Shown: one piece after another, positions 19,500 to 29,239 of the stretch | Position numbering within the stretch: the first letter of the stretch is position 1 | Layout of the letters: every line of letters starts with the position of its first letter | From: Methyloceanibacter stevinii | GTDB taxonomy: Bacteria; Pseudomonadota; Alphaproteobacteria; Rhizobiales; Methyloligellaceae | Assembly (NCBI RefSeq): GCF_001723355.1 | Contig: NZ_LPWE01000011.1 | Coordinates: 186,001 to 250,000 of the forward strand | Reading direction: 5' to 3' | Length of the DNA stretch: 64,000 bases | Program-made: the position numbers and the translations under genes | Notes under the pieces: generated by a model | Told to the model about the DNA's origin: nothing | Database searches by the model: none | The model's input: only the letters and a program-made list of their open reading frames with translations

Positions 19500-20123
19500 C
19501 TACTCGATGGTGCCGCTAAATCCGAGAGCGGACCATAGGACCCGCTCAAAGACTGCGACAGATGCCTGGATATCGTATTCGCCAAGGATCTGGCTTCGCA
19601 GGACGGCACCATCGAGAAAAGTCGAAACGAGAACGCTGATCTCTTCAGGCTTTCCGTCTGAGAAGATTCCCATGTCGCGGCCCCGTTGGACGCAATCCAT
19701 CAGCACGTCGCGCTCGGTTCCGTAGAAGCGCTGAACGGTCTCGTCGATCCGCTCGGTCTGCACGTCGGAGTGGTTGTAGTCGATGATCAGTTTGAGGACC
19801 TTCCCAATTTCCGAGTGCAGTCCGACATGCATGTAGAGCCACTCATGAATAAGCGCTACAGGATGCTCGACATTTTCGCTGACGCGTTGGAACCGTGTAA
19901 GGGCGGTCTCGATCGCGTACTCGATCGTTGCCCGCAGAAGGTCGTTCTTGTCCTCGAAATGATAGTAGATCATCGCCGTCGTCAGGCCGGCCTCACGGCC
20001 GATATCCTTGATCGTGACGGATCGGTAGCTGTTGCGCGACAGAAGATCGAGTGCGCTTTTCTTCAACGCTTCCGCCGTGTCGCGAGCCGCGCCAAGCTGC
20101 CGGGGTCGGCCAACTTTCCTCAT
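19500..20123 (-). CDS. TetR family transcriptional regulator
   Basis: A 207-residue TetR repressor: N-terminal HTH at residues 25-65 (SVTIKDIGREAGLTTAMIYYHF, a classic TetR recognition motif, quoted here in part) and a helical ligand-binding domain. The basic start MRKVGRPRQLGA fits family N-terminal arms. It lies between the ligase and alpha/beta hydrolase genes in the opposite orientation. Two 18-bp operator copies in front of the ligase (18025) and permease (21621) make it the likely local repressor. Ligand unknown; an amine or its gamma-glutamyl derivative is a guess. Confidence 0.88.
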   Translation of the reverse strand: MRKVGRPRQLGAARDTAEALKKSALDLLSRNSYRSVTIKDIGREAGLTTAMIYYHFEDKNDLLRATIEYAIETALTRFQRVSENVEHPVALIHEWLYMHVGLHSEIGKVLKLIIDYNHSDVQTERIDETVQRFYGTERDVLMDCVQRGRDMGIFSDGKPEEISVLVSTFLDGAVLRSQILGEYDIQASVAVFERVLWSALGFSGTIE

Positions 20124-20382
20124 GATCCAATTTCCATTCCAAGTCAGTTCCTGAAAAGACGGCCGGTCCCGCGAGCCAGGCCCAACGACTGGTCCGCCAG
20201 GTTCAGAGAGCTTCTACGGCATATCCCGCCGGCCAACGGAAAGGAACCAAGAACCAGGCATCTTTCGATGATTGGTTCCGTGCGAGTCCAGCGAGACGAA
20301 TGGCAACCGCGCGATGCGGTGCTGGAGGTTCGGGCTTTTCGATCGATTGTTCCCGATCCCCCTGGGGATGGAGAGGTATAGC

Positions 20383-21387
20383 ATGCCAATTCATATAGAG
20401 CGCGATGTAAGACTCCAGTCGGGACGAACCGTCGACGAGGTCCGGCTTTCCTATGCCATCTATGGAGAGCTCAACGCGGCGCGCGACAACCTTGTGATCT
20501 TTCCGACTTATTTTACGGGGCGGCAATCGTGCAATGAGCCATACTTCGGTCAGGGACGCGCGCTGGATCCCAACATTCACTGCATCCTCGTTCCTTCGCT
20601 GATTGGGAATTCGGACTCGTCCTCTCCGAGCAACACGACCGGCCCGGACGCGGGCGCCGCGTTCCCGAACTTCACGATCCACGACAACGTGCGGCTGCAG
20701 CGTGCCCTGGTCGATAAGCTCTTCCAGGTGGAACGAGTCGCGCTCGTGATCGGTTGGTCGATGGGAGGCTGTCAGGCCTTCGAATGGGCCGCACAATTTC
20801 CCGATTTCGTAGCCCGCGCACTCCCGTTCTGCGCCACGGCCATGTGTAGTACTCACAACCATGTCTTTCTTGAAGGGGTGAAAGCCGCTCTGACGGCCGA
20901 TGGCGATTGGGCAGGCGGCAACTACTCGGCCCCGCCGGCCCGGGGGCTGCGCGCATTCGGTCGAGCCTATGCCGGCTGGGCCTATTCCAGAGAATTCTTC
21001 AACCGGCGGCTCTACCGCCCATTGGGTTTCGAGACCTCCGAAGATTTGCTTCAGGACTGGGAGCGCGATCACCTGAGCTGGGATGCCAACGATCTTCTGT
21101 GCAAGGTATGGACGTGGCAGCACGCGGATATCAGCGTCAACGGTCGGTATCACGGCGATTTGCCCACCGCGCTCAACGCCATAAAGGCGCGCATGATCGT
21201 CATGCCGGCAACAACCGACATGTACTTTGCGGAGACCCAGGCCAGCCGGGAAGCGAGCTTGATACCGAACGCCGAATTCCGGCCGTTCTTTTCGCATTGG
21301 GGGCATTGTGCGGCGACGCCTTCTGCGCCGGACCCTGGCTTTCTGCCGTTTCTCGATGATGCAATTTTCGACCTCATGTCAGAATAG
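20383..21387 (+). CDS. Alpha/beta hydrolase, homoserine O-acetyltransferase-like
   Basis: A 334-residue protein of the MetX-like alpha/beta-hydrolase group. The nucleophile elbow GWSMGGCQAFEWA carries the catalytic serine; the C-terminal histidine is probably that of SHWGHCA, and an aspartate is available in PATTDMYF. The oxyanion-side segment TYFTGRQSCNEPY resembles acyltransferase homologues. Start 20383 is chosen because GGAGAGG lies 6 bp upstream; the open frame extends further up without support. In this cluster it may hydrolyse or transfer acyl groups on an amine or amino acid; substrate unknown. Confidence 0.8.
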   Translation: MPIHIERDVRLQSGRTVDEVRLSYAIYGELNAARDNLVIFPTYFTGRQSCNEPYFGQGRALDPNIHCILVPSLIGNSDSSSPSNTTGPDAGAAFPNFTIHDNVRLQRALVDKLFQVERVALVIGWSMGGCQAFEWAAQFPDFVARALPFCATAMCSTHNHVFLEGVKAALTADGDWAGGNYSAPPARGLRAFGRAYAGWAYSREFFNRRLYRPLGFETSEDLLQDWERDHLSWDANDLLCKVWTWQHADISVNGRYHGDLPTALNAIKARMIVMPATTDMYFAETQASREASLIPNAEFRPFFSHWGHCAATPSAPDPGFLPFLDDAIFDLMSE

Positions 21388-21728
21388 GTGCGGGGGTGGC
21401 ACGCACCGCCCTCCGGCACCGCCAATGTCCTCCTGACGTCCAGATCAATGCCTCCGGCCGGTCGCTTCATCCGTGATGGCAACCGGATGCCGCGGCGTCC
21501 GTGCAGACCGGTGATCAGACCCAGCAGACGGCAAAGGAGCACACCAATCTCTCGTGGCTTCAGGGTTGCGCGGGCTGAAACCTGTCGAGACACCGCGCAT
21601 CAAGCCCGTTCCAGGCATTAATTAATTGACAGATTAATAAATTTCTAGTCCCCTGTGATCACACGACAAAGAAAGGTGGCGAAAAGCGACCAAACGACAA
21701 GAAAGCCAATCCGGGAGAGACGCTATCA
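21388..21728. other. Intergenic region before the permease
   Basis: A 341-bp gap. It contains the operator listed at 21621 and a GGGAGAG ribosome-binding site just before 21729; the rest shows nothing recognisable. Confidence 0.55.
21621..21638 (+). promoter_or_regulatory. Second copy of the ATTAAT-N6-ATTAAT operator
   Basis: ATTAATTGACAGATTAAT keeps both outer arms of the 18-bp operator at 18025 and embeds a TTGACA -35-like box (21626-21631). It lies 91 bp upstream of the permease start. The inner six bases are not palindromic, so binding may be weaker than at the ligase promoter. Confidence 0.6.
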
Positions 21729-23347
21729 ATGGAACAAGCAGTCGAGAAAGAAGGCGCTGCGGGGGAGAGCCTAAGGCGCGACATTGACTGGAAACACGCA
21801 TTCTGGTTCGCGGCCGGCACGCCGGCCTTGGTACTGTTCACAGTGGGGGCCATCGCAGCGACGGTGGGAAACATTTCGCCGTTGGTCTGGATCATTTCGA
21901 CCTTCATCGGCTTCCTGCAATGCTTCACTTATGCCGAAATCGCAGGGCTCTTTCCGCACAAGTCGGGCGCGCCTCGGTCTACGGCGCGATTGCCTGGGTG
22001 CGCTACGGCAAGTTGCTCGGGCCCATTTCCGTCTGGTCGAACTGGTTCTCCTGGACGCCAGTGCTGGCCATCGGCACGGGCCTGGCGGCCGGCTATATCC
22101 TCAATCTGTTGTTTGATGCGGATGCCGCCATCAACACTTGGCAGATCACCTTGGTGAACCTCGATTTCATCAAGGAGGACCTTTCCCTTCGCATCAACTC
22201 GACCTTCATCTTGGGTTTCATCCTGGTGCTGACGGTGTTCTCGATTCAGCATCGCGGGATTCTCAGGGCCGCTCGCGCGCAGATGATCGTCGCGATAGTG
22301 GCGCTTTTCCCGTTGCTGCTGATCGGATTGACCCCGCTGATCTCCGGCGATCTGCCCAAGGACCACTTCACGCCGTTCGTGCCCCTCGCGTATGACGCGG
22401 ATGGAAATGCGATTCCCGGCTCTTGGAATATGGCGGGGTGGACTATTTTCGCCGGCGGGTTGTTCATCGCGGGCTGGTCGACATACGCCTTCGAGACGGC
22501 AGTCTGCTACACGCGCGAGTTCAAGAACCCGGCGCACGATACCGTGCGTGCGATCGGCTACGCGGGTGTTCTGTGCCTGGTCGTGTTTTCACTTGTTCCT
22601 ATTGCCTTTCAGGGCTTCCTCGGGCTCGACGGTATGCTTGAGCCGGGCATCTACAACGGCGACGGCGTGGGGGCGGTGATGGCCCGCATGGTCGGCGGCG
22701 GTGCGGTGATCGGCAACGTCATCGTAGTCATGCTGATCCTGGCGTTGTTGCTTGTCGTCATGTCGGCCATGGCCGGATCGTCGCGCACGCTCTACCAAGG
22801 CTCGGTCGATGGTTGGCTGCCCCGCTACCTCTCGCGGGTCAACCACAACGGCGCGCCAGTCGCGGCGATGTGGACCGACCTTTGCTTCAACATGCTGCTG
22901 CTGATGATGTCGGACTACGTGTTCCTGCTGGCGCTGGCCAACGTGAACTACATGGTCTTCATCTTCCTCAATCTCCAGTCGGGCTGGATGCATCGTCTCG
23001 ATAGCCCGAATGCGAACCGCCCCTTCCGCTGTCCGAATTGGCTGCTCGCGACGGGCGCGGTTCTCGGGTTCGTCAACCTCGCCTTTCTGGGCATGGGAGC
23101 GAACATCTGGGGCGCGGGCACGTTGACGGTCGGGCTACTGGTGGCCGCCGCCATCATCCCCGTCTTCTGTTACCGCCATTACATTCAGGATAAGGGCGAA
23201 TTTCCGGAGCAGATGTATCGGGACATGATGCTTGCTCACGGTGAAGCAGGGGACGTCATCGAGAAACGCTGCGGGATACTGCCCTATCTCACATTAGGCG
23301 CCGCCTTCTTCGTGGTCTTCATCTTCCACGCAATAGCGGTCTACTGA
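21729..23347 (+). pseudogene. APC family amino acid/amine permease, one frameshift
   Basis: A permease of about 540 residues with 12 predicted helices. The first 80 residues (AGTPALVLFTVGAIAATVG, then TYAEIAGLFPHKSG) run in one frame to about 21969; the rest (ASVYGAIAWVRYGKLLGP to the C terminus at 23347) is one frame over. One extra G near 21969 restores SGGASVYG, exactly as in the paralogue at 50144. The second frame contains the GI-to-membrane motifs of APC transporters (AYTREFKNP-like CYTREFKNP, GSSRTLYQG). It probably imports an amino acid or amine for the ligase/glutaminase genes. Single-base deletion or sequencing error. Confidence 0.85.
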
Positions 23348-23379
23348 CATAAAAAGCCGCTCTTCCTCCTCCAACCTCG

Positions 23380-23413
23380 GGCCCCTTGGGAAAGTCACAA
23401 ATCTCAAGGGGCC
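23380..23413 (+). terminator. Stem-loop between permease and glutaminase
   Basis: GGCCCCTTG (23380-23388) and CAAGGGGCC (23405-23413) form a perfect 9-bp GC-rich stem with a 16-base loop, followed by the weak pyrimidine stretch GCTTCTT. It could be a partial terminator that lowers glutaminase expression or a processing structure. Confidence 0.5.
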
Positions 23414-23469
23414 GCTTCTTGGCCCGCAGTACCTATGTCTTCCGATGCGGAGCCTTATGGGGAGTTGAA

Positions 23470-24381
23470 ATGCGCCGACTTGGCCAGATCTTGGATCAAA
23501 TCCACGACCGAATTCATGAAGAGGCAGACTGGGGCCTGCCGGCGCAATACATCCCGGAACTCGCGAGCGTCGATCGAGAGCAGTTCGCGATCAGCGCCGT
23601 AACCCCGGATGGTCAATGCCACTCAGCGGGATTGGCGCAACGCCCGTTCTCGATTCAAAGCATATCCAAGGTTTTCGCCCTGACGGCCACATTGGGCCGC
23701 ATTGGAGATGCGCTCTGGACACGCGTGGGACGCGAGCCGACCAAAGTCGCATTCGACTCCATAATGCTGTTGGAAACCGACCACGGCCGGCCCTCGAACC
23801 CATTTGTCAATGCCGGCGCCATCGTGACGACGGACGCGCTTCTTGCCGGGCGTGAACCCCGGCAGGCGCTTGCCGAAATTCTCGGCCTGGTCCGCACGAT
23901 GGCGGGAACGGACGACATCTATATCAATGACCGCGTGGCGCAGTCGGAAAAGCGAACCGCGGAGCGCAACAAGGCGCTGGCGCACTATCTCGCATCTCAC
24001 GGAAACCTGGTGAACGACCCGGACCTGACGCTGGGGACGTATTTCCATCAATGCGCGATTGAGATGACGACGGAGCAACTGGCGATGTCGGGCCGCGTGC
24101 TTGCAGATCTCAAATGCGCGCCGCCCACCATTTCGCGGGCCCATGCAAGACGCACCAACGCGCTGATGTTGACCTGCGGACACTACGACGCCTCGGGAGA
24201 ATTTGCCTTCAAAGTGGGGCTTCCCGGAAAAAGTGGTGTCGGCGGTGGCATCCTTTTGATAGCGCCCCGTAAGGCCTCCATTGGAATTTGGTCCCCGGGA
24301 CTGAACGGCTACGGAAATTCTGAGGCTGGAACCCGGGCAGCGGCGATGCTGGCTGACATGACGGGATGGTCGGTTTTTTGA
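23470..24381 (+). CDS. glsA: Glutaminase
   Basis: A 303-residue serine-dependent beta-lactamase-fold glutaminase that hydrolyses L-glutamine to glutamate and ammonia. The catalytic S-x-x-K is in FSIQSISKVFALT; other family motifs are PSNPFVNAGAI, CAIEMTTEQLA, FKVGLPGKSGVGGGI and SPGLNGYGNS. Length fits GlsA. The start at 23470 (MRRLGQILDQI) is set by GGGGAG at 23459-23464; the longer frame from 23386 would run through the stem-loop. Pairing a ligase and a glutaminase suggests release of glutamate from a gamma-glutamyl amide. Confidence 0.93.
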   Translation: MRRLGQILDQIHDRIHEEADWGLPAQYIPELASVDREQFAISAVTPDGQCHSAGLAQRPFSIQSISKVFALTATLGRIGDALWTRVGREPTKVAFDSIMLLETDHGRPSNPFVNAGAIVTTDALLAGREPRQALAEILGLVRTMAGTDDIYINDRVAQSEKRTAERNKALAHYLASHGNLVNDPDLTLGTYFHQCAIEMTTEQLAMSGRVLADLKCAPPTISRAHARRTNALMLTCGHYDASGEFAFKVGLPGKSGVGGGILLIAPRKASIGIWSPGLNGYGNSEAGTRAAAMLADMTGWSVF

Positions 24382-24402
24382 GCTGTGTTGCCTCCCACCG
24401 TG

Positions 24403-24462
24403 ATGGCCATGGAGCCGAAGATTCTGCTTCTCGACAAGCCTACCAAACCATTTTGTGAGCTG
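24403..24462 (+). pseudogene. Fragment of an ABC transporter ATPase
   Basis: A short frame reads AMEPKILLLDKPTKP, matching the Walker B region of polar-amino-acid ABC ATPases (AMEPK-x-LLLDEPTS), with the catalytic glutamate changed to lysine. No Walker A or signature motif is present nearby. It looks like a fossil about 20 codons long at the edge of the decayed island. Confidence 0.4.
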
Positions 24463-24498
24463 GCGGCGAGTTCGCGGTCGTGACGGCTTGCCATTCGC

Positions 24499-24768
24499 TT
24501 GTGCGACGTTCCTGAGCAGTCTCAGCGTCTCGGCATCGAGTCCTCCATAGACTTCCGCCTGGAGCCCGAAGGCCACCGCGCGGACGAGGAAGGCGCGGTT
24601 GGCGTGGCGTGGTACCGTGGGACTCCACAGTCGACGCCATTCCGCTTCGAGTTCAGTCCTCGGGGAGTTCGGCAGGGCGCGAACCCGAGTGGCAAGATCC
24701 GTCTCGACTTCAACGGATACCGGCTCGCGCCGCTTTCGGCGCGGGCGAGCGGATGTAGTTCCCGACAT
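24499..24768 (-). pseudogene. DUF2924 protein, C-terminally truncated
   Basis: The N-terminal 90 residues of a DUF2924 protein (RVRALPNSPRTELEAEWRRL, then FLVRAVAFGLQAEVYGGL). Intact members have about 150 residues; here the match stops near 24500 and the frame runs on as meaningless antisense of glsA. It follows the DUF3489 gene with a 4-bp gap. DUF2924 and DUF3489 genes commonly travel together in mobile islands of alphaproteobacteria beside a large serine recombinase; no recombinase is left here. Confidence 0.65.
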
Positions 24769-24772
24769 GGCT

Positions 24773-25393
24773 CTAAGCCTTATGGGATTTCGCCGCGGCG
24801 ATGCGATAGCGTCGCACGCCATTCTTGCCGACCTCGGAGACGAGCGGCAGCCCGAGCTTTTTCTTCACGACGCCTGAAAGGAAACCGCGCACTGAATGCG
24901 GCTGCCAGCCAGTCTCGGCGACGATGTCATCGATGGTGGCGCCCGACTTCCTGCGTAGCATCGTGATCACGAGAGCCTGTTTGCTTTGTGGAGACGCAGA
25001 GCGCTTCTTGAGCGCTGCCGATGACGCCTTCTTCACGTTGCGACGCGGGCATGCGGCCTCTGCTTTGCCTTTGTCAGGGGCGCCCGCCGTCGCGCGTTGG
25101 TTCTTCTCGGTCTCATCAATTCCGAGTGCAACAAGCCCAGCTGTCGCGAGGAAAAGGCCGTAGGCGCGACTGTCCTCGTCGCGTCGCCACTCAAGGGCGC
25201 CGTCGGAAACACGGCGCTCTTCGATCAGACTTCGTTTGAGTAGGGGCATGATGACTTTGTCGAGGGCGGAGCCTTTCACACGTAGGCTTTGCGGGAAGGG
25301 CAAGAGCGCGTGATCCTCGCGTTGTGCGGCGGCACTCAAGACCACGAGCTGCGTGTCGTTGAGCTTTGGACTTTGTGTTTTGGGTTTGGGCAT
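24773..25393 (-). CDS. DUF3489 domain protein
   Basis: A 206-residue protein. The C-terminal third ([20 protein letters not shown], then [21 protein letters not shown] and RRYRIAA) is the DUF3489 domain, a predicted winged helix. The N-terminal half ([17 protein letters not shown]) resembles the usual leader, joined by a Lys/Ala-rich linker. GGAGG precedes the ATG. It marks a mobile island, with DUF2924 behind it. Function unknown; DNA binding is likely from the fold. Confidence 0.85.
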   Translation of the reverse strand: MPKPKTQSPKLNDTQLVVLSAAAQREDHALLPFPQSLRVKGSALDKVIMPLLKRSLIEERRVSDGALEWRRDEDSRAYGLFLATAGLVALGIDETEKNQRATAGAPDKGKAEAACPRRNVKKASSAALKKRSASPQSKQALVITMLRRKSGATIDDIVAETGWQPHSVRGFLSGVVKKKLGLPLVSEVGKNGVRRYRIAAAKSHKA

Positions 25394-25888
25394 GGGTTGC
25401 CTCCATCATGGCGCACCGGCCCGATGCCGGTGCTTCCACTGCCCACAGCCCAGCCCGCAGGCCGGGGGACGACGACGACGACGGAGGCGAGGTACTCGCT
25501 GCCTGCATGCACGCTCTCTTTGGCAGAGAAGTCCAGCGAAATCCGGCACTGACGTCCGAAGAGTGAGGCCTCTTGACTTGAACGAGGGGAACATCATTCT
25601 AGTTGGCAGGCCGAATCGGTACGAATGGGCGGAGCCCAGGCTGCAGCTAGAGCAACGTTCCGCTGCACTCCGAACCGGCCTTTGGCTGGGTGGGCAGAGC
25701 CTGCCACGGACAAGGCAGAGCCAGCGTCCGCGAATTCCTGATCGTCAGAGGCGATCGGCAAGGTCACTGAGATCGCAGAGCGCTCAGCGGCCAAGAGTTA
25801 AGGCCTGAATCCTTCAGAACTGAATTTTTGAACCCTGCTTGGGGCGACGTCACTGGTGCGTCTTCGCCCAAGCGTGATGGAGGACATC
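25394..25888. other. Intergenic DNA of the decayed island
   Basis: About 495 bp. No frame shows recognisable protein features, although G+C-rich shadow frames are open. GGAGG at 25879-25883 serves the next gene. Confidence 0.5.
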
Positions 25889-26349
25889 ATGCCGACAATC
25901 CAATCTGTGCCCCTGAGCACGTTCAAGCCCAATCCGCGCAACGCGCGAACCCATTCCAAGAAGCAAATCCGGGAAATTGCTGACAGCATCGCGGCATTCG
26001 GCTTCGTTATGCCTATTCTCACCGATGACAATGGGATGATCATTGCCGGCCATGGGCGCTTGGAGGCGGCCAAGATACTCGGCCTCAGGAGGCGCCGGCA
26101 ATCATTCTGGACGGTTTGAGTGACGCGAAGAAACGCGCGCTTCTCATCGCCGACAACAAGATTGCACAAAATGCGGGGTGGGATCGCGAACGGCTAGCCG
26201 CAGAGTTCCCTGAACTCACCGATCTCCTGATCGAGGAGAATCTGGACATCTCAATCACTGCCTTCGAGTCGGTCGAGATCGACCAAATCGTTACTGACTT
26301 TGGGAACGGCAGCAGGGATCCACCAGATAGGTTGGGGCCGGCCGGGTAG
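25889..26349 (+). pseudogene. ParB-domain fragment of a DNA methyltransferase, frameshifted
   Basis: Starts MPTIQSVPLSTFKPNPRNAR at ATG 25889 and contains the ParB/sulfiredoxin-fold signature MIIAGHGRLEAAKILGL. Near 26094 the frame breaks; one base over it continues as PAIILDGLSDAKKRALLIADNKIAQNAGWD. It ends at 26349 before any methyltransferase domain. The intact gene at 39892-41241 has the same N-terminal domain followed by a DPPY methyltransferase, so this is a decapitated relic of the same gene type. Confidence 0.75.
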
Positions 26350-26434
26350 TCCGGCCCCGTCGTTTGTCAACCAGGAGAACTCTGGCAGCCAGGCGCTCAC
26401 CGCCATGCTGAACCGTACGAAGACGAGTGTTTCC

Positions 26435-28810
26435 CTACTGCAGGTACTTCACGTTCAAACGGTCAATCACGCCATTGAAGGCAAACGGCTTCCTGTCGAA
26501 ATACGCCTCCGAGACCGGCGAGTAGCTGTCCCGTCCGACATCAAATGCATCATTCGCAGTAAACCCGAGCGTCGCGGAACGAGGAACGGTGCCTTCGGCC
26601 ACCTTTGTGCCGTTAATGCGAATGCTGACGTTGAGCGGAGCAGCGCGTCCGTCGCCGGCCTTTTTGGTTTCGATCTCGATCGTGACCTTGCCAGTCGGAA
26701 ACGGCTCGGTGGTGGTGATCCGCGTGCGCTCAATTTCGAACAGGTTGTACTCGTAGGTCAGCTTGCCTTGATCGACCCATAGCGCAAGCCCGGCGGAAAA
26801 GCCGCCTAGAGCGTAGAGGACGCCTGAGGAATCCTCTTGCAGGTCCACCTCTATGGTGACGACGTTATTGCGTGTGCCAACCTTCGGAGCCGTGAACTCG
26901 GGGACAGCGACCACGTCCTGCGTGTAGTCGAACTCGGTCGCTGGATTCGAGGGCGCGTCCTCTGGGTGGAACACGACAGACCACAACCCTCCGCCAACCG
27001 GCCAGACGTTGTTGTCCTTCGCGTCGACTCCAAACGCCTCCTTTAGTTCATGGACCTTTTCGGGGTTGTCTGCCGCGATGTTGTGGGCCTGTGAATGGTC
27101 CTCACGTAGGTTGTGGAGCTCCCACACGTCCTCGTCCGGAGACCAGTTGAATATCGCGGGATCGACACCCGGGACCCACGGAACGCGGGGACCGAAAACC
27201 GACGCGATCCAATCCTCTTTGTAATACGCGCGGCTACCCATCACCTCGAAATACTGGCCCGGTTTCCGACCCTCGGCGGTTGGCGAATCGAACGTATACG
27301 TCATACTGATTCCGTCCATGGGATCCTGGCTGATGCCATCAACCGTCGTAGGAGGCGTGATATCTAGGACATCGTAGATCGTGGGTACGATATCGTTGAC
27401 GTGATGGAACTGGGCGCGCGGCGTCTTGTCCGCCGTGATGTGGTTTGGCCACGATACGACCATCGGTGTGCGCGTGCCCCCGAAGTGCGCAGCGATTAGC
27501 TTGGTTGAACGGTAAGGCGTGGATCCTGCCCAAGCCCAACCGGCGTGGTACATGTTGTCGACTTTCGGAGAGCCAAGTACGTCCAGCCCGCCAAGCTCGT
27601 TCATGGTCTCAATGTGGTCCTTGATTTCGGTCTCGATGCCATTCTGTGCCAAGAGCTCGCTGATCGTGCCGTTTTGCCCTTCCGCGCTGGAACCATTGTC
27701 GCCCCAGACGTAGAAGATCAGTGTGTTTTCGCGTATGCCAAGGTCCTCAAGCGTTTCCAGAAGGCGGCCTGCCTGTGTGTCTGCGTGCTCGGTGTAGCCG
27801 GCGAAGACCTCCATCAGACGTAGCTGGAACGCGCGCTGGTCCTCCGGCACGTCCGACCACGCGGCCAGCGTATCGGGGCGCGGAGTCAGGTCGGTGTTCT
27901 CGGGAATCCAACCGAGCTTCTTCTGCCTGGCGAAGATCTCATCTCGCATCTGGTCCCATCCAGCGTCGAATTTGCCGGCATACTTGTCCGCCCACTCTTT
28001 GAAGATGTGGTGCGGGCCGTGGGACGCTCCCGGTGCCCAATACAGCAGGAAGGGCTTGTCCGGCTGCAGCGCATGCACCTGCCGCATCCAGGTCACGGCC
28101 TTGTCCGTCATGTCTTCCGTGAAGTGATAGTCGGCCTTCCCGTGGGAGGGATCGAGACGGACGGTGTTTTCGACCACCGCCGGTTCCCATTGAGAGGTTT
28201 CGCCCGCCAGGAACCCGTAGAAGTAATCAAAGCCAATGCCCTCGCCGACTGGCCAGTTGGTATAAGGACCGACGGCCGTCGTTTCGTTGGCTGGCGTGTT
28301 ATGCCATTTGCCGAAAGCCGCTGTCGCATAACCATAGTCTCCCAACACTCGGGCAACCGTGGCGGAGGTCCGGGGGATCATCCCCGAATAGCCGTCCCAA
28401 TCATTCGCGAGCTCGGAGATCTGCCCGTATCCGACACGGTGATGGTTGCGTCCTGTCAGAAGCGACGCCCGAGTCGGCGAGCACATTGCGGCGTTGTGGA
28501 AGCGAGAGTAGGCGATCCCCTTGTCGACAAGCGCGTCCAACGTCGGCGTATGGATCACTCCACCGAACGTTTCGGGCAGCGCCGGGCCGACGTCATCGAG
28601 CATGATGATGATGATGTTGGGGGCGTCCTCCGGCAGATGCGATTCCGGAGGCAGGGGACTATAGGTCGATTCCGCAATCGTTGGACCCGCCGTGCTGCCC
28701 GAAGGTCTCGGAGGAAATGGCAAAGACTCTTGTGCGGCCACCGATGTAGACAGAAGCAATGCAGCCAAACCGAGACCTACCAAGGCTCGGTTTCTCTTCA
28801 TTCTCGGCAC
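26435..28810 (-). CDS. Arylsulfatase, secreted
   Basis: About 791 residues. The sulfatase signature CSPTRASLLTGR holds the cysteine that is oxidised to formylglycine; metal-binding aspartates appear in MLDDVGPALPET, and FGKWHN, GDNGSSAEGQ and TPMVVSWP follow. A C-terminal beta-sandwich is present, as in large (about 800-residue) arylsulfatases. An N-terminal signal peptide (MKRNRALVGLGLAALLLSTS, cut after VAA) implies periplasmic action. Start: GTG 28810 has AAGGAGG exactly 8 bp upstream; the ATG at 28801 is 9 bp further in. It releases sulfate from organic sulfate esters, feeding the sulfur pathway. No maturase gene is visible here. Confidence 0.9.
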   Translation of the reverse strand: MPRMKRNRALVGLGLAALLLSTSVAAQESLPFPPRPSGSTAGPTIAESTYSPLPPESHLPEDAPNIIIIMLDDVGPALPETFGGVIHTPTLDALVDKGIAYSRFHNAAMCSPTRASLLTGRNHHRVGYGQISELANDWDGYSGMIPRTSATVARVLGDYGYATAAFGKWHNTPANETTAVGPYTNWPVGEGIGFDYFYGFLAGETSQWEPAVVENTVRLDPSHGKADYHFTEDMTDKAVTWMRQVHALQPDKPFLLYWAPGASHGPHHIFKEWADKYAGKFDAGWDQMRDEIFARQKKLGWIPENTDLTPRPDTLAAWSDVPEDQRAFQLRLMEVFAGYTEHADTQAGRLLETLEDLGIRENTLIFYVWGDNGSSAEGQNGTISELLAQNGIETEIKDHIETMNELGGLDVLGSPKVDNMYHAGWAWAGSTPYRSTKLIAAHFGGTRTPMVVSWPNHITADKTPRAQFHHVNDIVPTIYDVLDITPPTTVDGISQDPMDGISMTYTFDSPTAEGRKPGQYFEVMGSRAYYKEDWIASVFGPRVPWVPGVDPAIFNWSPDEDVWELHNLREDHSQAHNIAADNPEKVHELKEAFGVDAKDNNVWPVGGGLWSVVFHPEDAPSNPATEFDYTQDVVAVPEFTAPKVGTRNNVVTIEVDLQEDSSGVLYALGGFSAGLALWVDQGKLTYEYNLFEIERTRITTTEPFPTGKVTIEIETKKAGDGRAAPLNVSIRINGTKVAEGTVPRSATLGFTANDAFDVGRDSYSPVSEAYFDRKPFAFNGVIDRLNVKYLQ

Positions 28811-29239
28811 TTTCGAATCCTCCTTCATCAAACGAGATTGCGGCGAACCATGCCGCATAGCGGGGAAAGCTCGCGAGCCGATACGCATCGGGAGAACCTC
28901 ATCTGACAGGTCGCCTTCGCATTCAACGGGCCGTCTTCGCGCTTTACCGGTCAAACGGGTGGGCAGGTTCTCTCACTGCCACGGCCGTGGTTCCCCAACG
29001 GAATCCGACGTGCTTAAACTGATTGTTTTCGAAAGGTTAGCGGTCGGCTCAACGAATCCATAGAGCCATTTCACGCCAATCCTCCGAGTGGTGGCAGGCG
29101 CTCGAAGCGTGCATTCGCGCCGACTGTTTCGTTCCAGAGATCGGCGCCCAATACACGTTGACGTTGCCCATTTGAGTCCAAACAGGCACAGTGCGACGCC
29201 TCAGACGAACATGACGCTCCGAAAGGGATTTGGATACTG
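28811..29239. repeat. Divergent promoter region; copy A of a duplicated segment
   Basis: This gap separates the arylsulfatase and the AraC gene. Positions 28915-29135 are clearly similar to 30965-31195: both contain CGCATTCA-C-GGG-CGTCTT, GGTTAGCGG, AATCCATAGA-CCATT and CACGCCAA. Copy A sits where the control region of the sulfatase and AraC genes should be. Confidence 0.6.
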
